The position numbers and the translations under genes are program-made. The notes beneath the pieces were generated by a model, which saw only the letters and a program-made list of their open reading frames with translations, was not told the DNA's origin and searched no databases. A stretch of DNA of 11,654 nt, from positions 1-11,654 of the forward strand of contig JAKQKF010000462.1 in assembly GCA_029560815.1 (NCBI GenBank), written 5' to 3'. Positions 7,129-11,654 of the stretch are shown piece by piece (position 1 is the stretch's first letter; each line of letters starts with the position of its first letter). The stretch comes from a bacterium. Lineage in GTDB: Bacteria > KSB1 > UBA2214.

Positions 7129-7727
7129 TGCGCCTGCGTACGGTCTGCATACCGGCCCTCCTACTTCTGCTCGCGGGGGCCGTCTCCGCCGCCCCACCGG
7201 TGAACCGGGGTTCCCTCTCCCTGCAAACCGGCATCTGGAAGCCGAACGCCCTCGATTCCGAACCGGGCAAACCTTTCAAGCCGGTCGAGGGCACCGGATT
7301 GTGCTGGGGCGTGGGCCTCTCTACCCCCCAGGCGGCCAGCTATGCCCTAGAGGTGAACCTCTGGCAGTGGGAACAGGAGGTGCTCCGCAGCGGCATCGAA
7401 CCGGCCAGGAGCCGGCTGCTCAACCTCGCCTTCGATATCAAGTACCAGCTCCTGGGCGCCACCGCGATCCGCCCCTTCGTTCTCTATGGCGGCACCGCCC
7501 TCTATGGCCGGGAAGAGCCCGCTCTGCCCCCGCCGGGGATCGGCACCAAGCTGGAATTTGTCGGCTACGCCCTCAATTTCGGCGCCGGCATCGACTTTAT
7601 CCTGCACCGCCATCTGGGCCTCTCCGCCGGCTACCAGTATCTCTATGTCGACCTGAGAAAAGAGATCAGCGCAGCCAGCCGCCTCAGCGGCCCCAAGGTC
7701 ACCTTCAAGCTCCTCTACCTCTTCTGA
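7128..7727 (+). CDS. Small outer-membrane beta-barrel protein
   Basis: The 199-aa precursor begins with a clear Sec signal peptide (basic MRLR, hydrophobic PALLLLLAGA, likely cut after VSA at residue 21). The mature ~178 residues alternate hydrophobic and polar residues in short strands rich in Gly, Tyr and aromatic residues (SLSLQTGIW, YALEVNLWQWE, GAGIDFILHRHLGLSAGYQY). They end in KLLYLF with a C-terminal Phe, the usual recognition mark for outer-membrane barrel assembly. The size suits an eight-stranded OmpX/OmpA-like barrel or the porin-family OMP_b-brl fold. Function is unknown; such proteins can be structural or adhesive. The start ATG overlaps the DUF3467 stop by one base, and no separate ribosome site is obvious, so translation probably depends on the upstream gene. 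Confidence 0.8.
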   Translation: MRLRTVCIPALLLLLAGAVSAAPPVNRGSLSLQTGIWKPNALDSEPGKPFKPVEGTGLCWGVGLSTPQAASYALEVNLWQWEQEVLRSGIEPARSRLLNLAFDIKYQLLGATAIRPFVLYGGTALYGREEPALPPPGIGTKLEFVGYALNFGAGIDFILHRHLGLSAGYQYLYVDLRKEISAASRLSGPKVTFKLLYLF

Positions 7728-7786
7728 TTCTGCGGGCGCCCGTCCGCTCTGTTCAATCCTGATTCAGGAGTGTCTACGCCTGAAAC

Positions 7787-7801
7787 AAACCGGTCCGGTT
7801 T
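7787..7801. repeat. Palindrome AAACCGG-T-CCGGTTT
   Basis: Perfect 7-base arms around a single T. A related palindrome, GAAACCGGTTTC, is at 8000-8011. Both share the half-site AAACCGG or AAACCGGT, so they may be two copies of one binding site about 210 bp apart. Confidence 0.4.
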
Positions 7802-7978
7802 ACCCGCCACGCCGCCATGCCGCCTTTTTCTGCCCCTGCGGAGCTATACCGTCTTTCAGTTTTTATATTGATTTTATGTAATTTAAGGTTCCTGTACCCC
7901 GCCAAAATATTATCCGGCAGCGGAAAAATTCCCCTCTTTTACAGCCAAAGGGTATAAAATTTGCGTGCAGTCTGGTGT

Positions 7979-8041
7979 CCCCGCTCTCCGTGCGGGGCGG
8001 AAACCGGTTTCTGTCTACAGTTGCGCCCGGCTTGCCCGGGC
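7979..8041 (+). promoter_or_regulatory. Structured leader of the esterase gene: consecutive hairpins
   Basis: Three self-complementary elements follow one another: CCCCGC/GCGGGG (7979-7997, 7-base loop), the palindrome GAAACCGGTTTC (8000-8011) and GCCCGG/CCGGGC (8025-8041, 5-base loop). The last ends 10 bases before the ribosome site. None matches a riboswitch class that I can recognise. The structures could control mRNA stability or access to the ribosome site. Confidence 0.4.
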
Positions 8042-8051
8042 AGCTTATATC

Positions 8052-8067
8052 GGGAGGATGTGCATTG
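8052..8067 (+). promoter_or_regulatory. Shine-Dalgarno GGGAGG with TTG start codon
   Basis: GGGAGG (8052-8057) is followed by a 7-base spacer and TTG (8065-8067), which opens a frame with an immediate signal peptide. ATG at 8058 is out of frame and too close to the Shine-Dalgarno sequence. The frame is open further upstream to 7882, but no other start there has a comparable ribosome site. Confidence 0.7.
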
Positions 8068-11000
8068 ACAGCAAGCAAGAATTGGCCGCTTCGCGCCTGG
8101 CTGGTGGGGATTGGCATCATTATCGCAGGATGGGCTCCAGGGCTCTCCGCTCAGTGGAAGATCATGCCCATCGGCGATTCGATCACCGAAGGTGTCGGCA
8201 GCAGCGGCACGGGATATCGCTCCTTCCTTTATGACAAACTGCAGGGGGTGAACTTTACCCTGGTCGGTCCCAACGGAGCAGCGCCCTACAACGGCCATTT
8301 CACCCGCGGCGCCAAGATCGAAGAGTTCTACACGGGCGGCTATGGCACCGGCACCCGTGACATCGCCTCCTCCATGAGCACCTATCAACCCGACATCCTC
8401 CTGATCCATCTTGGCACCAATAATATGAACAATGACACGGCCGCCCCCTACTCGGAGAACGCTGGCATATCGATGCTGCCGACCTCTTCGGGCAAGCTGG
8501 CCCAGCTGCTCGCCTACGCCTCCCAGTGGGCCAATGGCACCCGGGGTGATTTCGTCAAACGCATCATCATCTGCAAGATCATCCCCCGTCTGGTGAATGG
8601 CTCACCCGATCCCAAAATTGCTGATTTCAACGCCGAGGTCGACCGGATGTTCTTCGAGAACGCCCCTGGCATCGTCGTCAGCAAGATCACTCTGGCCGAC
8701 ATGAACAGCGTCGTGCTGATCTCCGATCTCGGCGATGGCACCCATCCCACCGACATCGGCTACAACCGGATGGCGACCGAATTCAACCGCATCATCCGCG
8801 GCGTCGTCGCCGGCGACCGCAGTGCGCCGGCGACCATCTCCTGGCTCGGAGCCGATGCCATCAGCGGCAGCACCGCCAGCCTCAAATGGCAGTCGACCGG
8901 CGACGACGGCACCAACGGGCAGGCCAACCTCTACGAGATGCGTTATTCCACCTTCGGTCTCGATGTGGCCAATTTCAATCAGGGCATCCTCGTCTCCCTG
9001 CCGCGGCCCCAGAGCTCCGGCAACATCGAGGCCACTACGGTCTCGGGTCTGGTCCCGGGCATCAGCTACTTTTTCGGCATCCGCGCCTATGACGAGATGA
9101 ACAACCGCGGCCCCGTCTCCATCGGCCCCTCTGTGGATATGGCCGACACCGCCAGCACCGAATACTGCGACGACTTTGACGATCCCCTCGCGGCCGACTG
9201 GGACCTGCATCCCGCCTACCGGATCGACGTCACCCGCGGCGAACTGGTCAACAGCAGCACCTCGCCGGGATGGCAGTACCTGGCCGCCTTCAAGGCTGCG
9301 CGCTATGCCCCTGCCGTGCGCGGCGTCCGCGCCGCCATGCAGTGGTCGGAGCTGGCGGACGGCGCCGGCATCAACGCCGGCGGCCTCGCCATGATGCTCA
9401 ACGGCGCGAGCTCCCAGGCCAGCGGCTACCTGGTCCGCGTCCGCGACCGCGTGGTCTACCTCAACGAGATTGTCAACGGCAGCGTCCCCACGGGCAGCCT
9501 CGCCACCGCAGGCTTTCCCAGCACCGCGCCGGATCCCAAGCCGGGTGATATCCTCGAGGTCCGTTACAATCCCGCCACCACCGGCCATGCCTTCAATGTC
9601 TATCTCAACAATCTCTTCCTCAACACTGTATCCGACGCCGCCAAGCGCCAGGGCAATTTCGGCCAGCTCTATTCGGGCATCGTCCTCTACGGCGGGCTGA
9701 ACAACGCGGTCGATAATTTCTGCCTCGAGGTCCCGCCCCTCTCCCCCGATTCGATGTACGCAACTGCGGGCGAAAACAAGCACGGCACCGTCACCCAGCG
9801 TCTGGCCGAACCCCTCGCCGTCCGCATCGTCGACGCCAACGGCGTGCCGGTCAGCGATGTCCAGGTCCAGTTCAGCGTCATCTCCGGCCAGGCCGCGCTC
9901 AGCACCGACTCGCTGGATGTCAACTTCAACGGCAACATCTGGATCGAGGCCGAAGCGGGCGACGTCGGGGCCCCCTATGTCAGCGGCGGCAGCGCCGAGG
10001 CCTCGGGCAATGAATACATTTACGCCCCTTATCTGCCGGCTAACAACCGCGTCGGTCTGGCCACCTATCAGATCTACATCCCCAAGGCCGGCAGCTACAA
10101 ACTCTGGCTGCGCGGCTATGCCGCCGACGGCCTGCAGAACTCCTGCTTCTACACCTTCGGCACCTCCGACACCGTCACCTTCTCTTTCTCCACCTATGGC
10201 AGCTGGATATGGGAACCCTCCAGGGTCTCCCACAGCCTGCCGAAGGGATTCGTCCAACTCACCATTAAAAACCGCGAGGCGGGACTGCAGCTGGACAAGC
10301 TGCTGCTGACCAGCAATGCCGGCATTAACCCCGCCGGCACCGGCTCAAAGACCCAGCGCTTTTCCAACATCACCGACGTCTCGGGCTCGGCCTATACTTT
10401 CATCTCCTTCGGCTCCGCTGCCGGCCAGGTGGTGGTTCAGGCTTCCGCCCCCTCGGTGCCCAACGGCTCCACTCTCGATTTCAACCTCTACGCCGATGCC
10501 CTCCCGCCCCTGGCGCTGCAGTACGCCTCGGAGACCATCCTCACCGGCGTCGCGGGGCAGCCGCTCGAAAAAGAGTTCGCGGTTCTGCTCAAGGACACCT
10601 ACAACAACTTTTGCGTCGGCGTGCCGGTGGAATTTGAGGTCACCGAGGGCGACGGCAATTTCTCACGCCAAAGTACCATCCGGGTCTCCTCGAACAGCGA
10701 AGGTGTTGCCAGCGCCCGTTTCACCCTGGGCTACGGCACTACCAACATCATCACCGCCTCCCTGCCCGACCACCCCGCTCTGGCGCCCATCACCTTCCAG
10801 GCCATTGCCGGCGAGGGCATCCCGGTCTCCATCAGTATCATCTCGGGCGATGCCCAGGCCGACACCGTCGGGCAGACCCTGGCCGAGCCCCTGGTCGTGC
10901 AGGTCCTGGACGAGAGGAGCCGGCCGGTCCTCAGCTATCCGGTCACCTTTAAAATCATCCGCGGCAGCGGCCTTCTCAACAACAGCTCGGATGCGGTGAC

Positions 11001-11654
11001 CGACTCGACCGACAGCAACGGCAAGGCCAGCGTCACCTGGACCCTGGGCGATTCGGCCGGCACCGGCAACAACAGCGTCCGGATCGACGCTCCGCTCACC
11101 GGGGCCCCCATCCTCTTCACCGCCGCCGCCCTGCCGGAGGTGCCGACGCTCATGACCACCGTCTCCGGGGACAACCAGACCGGCTACGCGGGTGAGGAAC
11201 TCGCCGCCCCTCTGGTCGTCAAGATCAGCGACCTCTATGGCAACGGCCGCGCGGATCAGCGCGTCGTCTTCACCATTGTGGCCGGCAGCGGCACCTTCTC
11301 AGGAGCAGCGGCAGATACGGTGATGACCGATGAGGCCGGCGAAGCCTCGGTCATTTTCAAGGCGACCAGCCGCACGGGCGATCATCAGATCCGGGCGCAG
11401 GCCGCCCCCGGATCGGGGATCCAGGACAGAATTTTCTATGCGTACATCCAGCCCCCGCGGGCGACTATCCTTGAACCGGTCTCCGGAAACGGCCAGGAGG
11501 AGATCATCCTCATGACCCTGCCCAAGCCCTTCCTGGTCAGGGTGACCAATCCCTTCGGGGATCCTGTGCCGAACACCACGGTGCGTTTCAAGATCGCGGG
11601 CGGCGGAGGCACCTTCGGCGGCAGGGACTCGGTCGATGTCATCTCCAACACCAC
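8065..11654 (+). CDS. Secreted SGNH/GDSL esterase with FnIII-like, jelly-roll-like, CBM-like and Ig-like repeat domains (3' truncated)
   Basis: From TTG 8065 the frame is open to the window end (1196 residues, no stop). Residues 1-31 are a signal peptide (basic start, LVGIGIIIAGW core, cut after LSA). Residues ~33-250 are an SGNH hydrolase: GDS (37-39, nucleophile Ser39), HLGTNN (115-120) and DGTH (Asp224, His227) complete the triad. Such enzymes often deacetylate or de-esterify polysaccharides; the substrate is unknown. Residues ~254-360 resemble FnIII, and ~366-557 resemble a lectin-type jelly roll (CDDFDDPLAADW start). From ~560 come Big_1/invasin-like Ig domains with recurring [A/E]PL.V.I.D..G and F.I..G.G patterns: one split by a CBM6/35-like insert (~625-753), then ~813-918, 919-1026, 1027-1131 and 1132-1196 (incomplete). 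A cell-surface anchor or sorting domain may lie beyond the window. The glycosidase gene at the other end suggests a glycan-degrading lifestyle. Confidence 0.88.
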   Translation, partial: MTASKNWPLRAWLVGIGIIIAGWAPGLSAQWKIMPIGDSITEGVGSSGTGYRSFLYDKLQGVNFTLVGPNGAAPYNGHFTRGAKIEEFYTGGYGTGTRDIASSMSTYQPDILLIHLGTNNMNNDTAAPYSENAGISMLPTSSGKLAQLLAYASQWANGTRGDFVKRIIICKIIPRLVNGSPDPKIADFNAEVDRMFFENAPGIVVSKITLADMNSVVLISDLGDGTHPTDIGYNRMATEFNRIIRGVVAGDRSAPATISWLGADAISGSTASLKWQSTGDDGTNGQANLYEMRYSTFGLDVANFNQGILVSLPRPQSSGNIEATTVSGLVPGISYFFGIRAYDEMNNRGPVSIGPSVDMADTASTEYCDDFDDPLAADWDLHPAYRIDVTRGELVNSSTSPGWQYLAAFKAARYAPAVRGVRAAMQWSELADGAGINAGGLAMMLNGASSQASGYLVRVRDRVVYLNEIVNGSVPTGSLATAGFPSTAPDPKPGDILEVRYNPATTGHAFNVYLNNLFLNTVSDAAKRQGNFGQLYSGIVLYGGLNNAVDNFCLEVPPLSPDSMYATAGENKHGTVTQRLAEPLAVRIVDANGVPVSDVQVQFSVISGQAALSTDSLDVNFNGNIWIEAEAGDVGAPYVSGGSAEASGNEYIYAPYLPANNRVGLATYQIYIPKAGSYKLWLRGYAADGLQNSCFYTFGTSDTVTFSFSTYGSWIWEPSRVSHSLPKGFVQLTIKNREAGLQLDKLLLTSNAGINPAGTGSKTQRFSNITDVSGSAYTFISFGSAAGQVVVQASAPSVPNGSTLDFNLYADALPPLALQYASETILTGVAGQPLEKEFAVLLKDTYNNFCVGVPVEFEVTEGDGNFSRQSTIRVSSNSEGVASARFTLGYGTTNIITASLPDHPALAPITFQAIAGEGIPVSISIISGDAQADTVGQTLAEPLVVQVLDERSRPVLSYPVTFKIIRGSGLLNNSSDAVTDSTDSNGKASVTWTLGDSAGTGNNSVRIDAPLTGAPILFTAAALPEVPTLMTTVSGDNQTGYAGEELAAPLVVKISDLYGNGRADQRVVFTIVAGSGTFSGAAADTVMTDEAGEASVIFKATSRTGDHQIRAQAAPGSGIQDRIFYAYIQPPRATILEPVSGNGQEEIILMTLPKPFLVRVTNPFGDPVPNTTVRFKIAGGGGTFGGRDSVDVISNT

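Larger units (their letters stand above)
7728..8064. other. Gene-free stretch with palindromes upstream of the esterase gene
   Basis: These 337 bp hold no convincing gene. After the barrel gene lie CGGGCGCCCG (7733-7742, palindrome) and a small TCCTG-ATT-CAGGA hairpin (7757-7769) with no T-tract, so no clear terminator. An AT-rich block spans about 7855-7885. TATAAA (7953-7958) could be a -10 box, but no -35 match lies at the right distance. Two AAACCGG palindromes and two GC-rich hairpins follow and are listed separately. The stretch probably carries the promoter and leader of the esterase gene. Confidence 0.5.

Noticed and set aside
6652..7197. Minus-strand frame of 181 codons opposite the DUF3467 gene
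   Set aside because: It lies antisense to a recognised protein with its own promoter and ribosome site, and it runs through the AT-rich promoter region.
7757..7769. TCCTG-ATT-CAGGA as terminator of the DUF3467-barrel operon
   Set aside because: The stem is only five base pairs and no T-tract follows on either strand.
7921..8064. Possible c-di-GMP or other riboswitch upstream of the esterase gene
   Set aside because: The conserved core motifs of the GEMM class and of other classes that I know are not present; only plain hairpins are seen.
8602..10257. Long open frame of 551 codons on the minus strand opposite the esterase gene
   Set aside because: Composition (Gly, Ala, Val, Asp, Arg rich, no domain pattern) is typical of an antisense frame in high-GC coding DNA; the plus-strand frame has a signal peptide and clear enzyme motifs.

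Overview
The window is high-GC bacterial DNA with dense, mostly ordinary-looking genes. A permease of the MlaE family, an outer-membrane beta-barrel protein with a C-terminal phenylalanine, and secreted multi-domain proteins with signal peptides point to a Gram-negative cell envelope. A DUF3467 protein and a long adhesin-like Ig-repeat esterase fit a member of the FCB superphylum or a related candidate phylum, but this placement is inference from gene content only.

Layout. (1) 1-2075, plus strand: the C-terminal part of a large six-hairpin glycosidase-like protein that begins before the window. (2) 2072-6560, minus strand, read right to left: DNA polymerase I (polA, complete, with nuclease, proofreading and polymerase motifs), then a hairpin and a 91-bp gap, then a tight cluster of an RsbW/SpoIIAB-like GHKL kinase, an RsbV/SpoIIAA/MlaB-like STAS protein and an MlaE-type lipid-transport permease. 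The glycosidase gene and the permease gene converge and share a TTAA that holds both stop codons. (3) 6561-6786: an AT-rich divergent intergenic region with a good sigma70-type promoter. (4) 6787-7727, plus strand: a DUF3467 gene translationally coupled (TGATG) to a small outer-membrane beta-barrel gene. (5) 7728-8064: a gene-free stretch with palindromes and hairpins. (6) 8065 to the window end, plus strand: a 5'-complete, 3'-truncated gene with a TTG start, coding for a secreted SGNH/GDSL esterase followed by an FnIII-like domain, a jelly-roll-like domain and at least five Big_1-like Ig domains. The first Ig domain appears to be interrupted by a carbohydrate-binding-module-like insert.

How the genes may work together. 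Regions 1 and 6 suggest extracellular or envelope glycan degradation (glycosidase plus carbohydrate esterase with binding and spacer domains). The kinase-STAS-permease cluster suggests either a partner-switching regulatory module that happens to be co-transcribed with a lipid permease, or phospho-control of lipid transport. The latter is the most interesting hypothesis here, together with the unusual translation start of the permease. I saw no CRISPR array, transposase, phage gene, tRNA or rRNA. I do not see a clear-cut novel system; the findings are graded accordingly.
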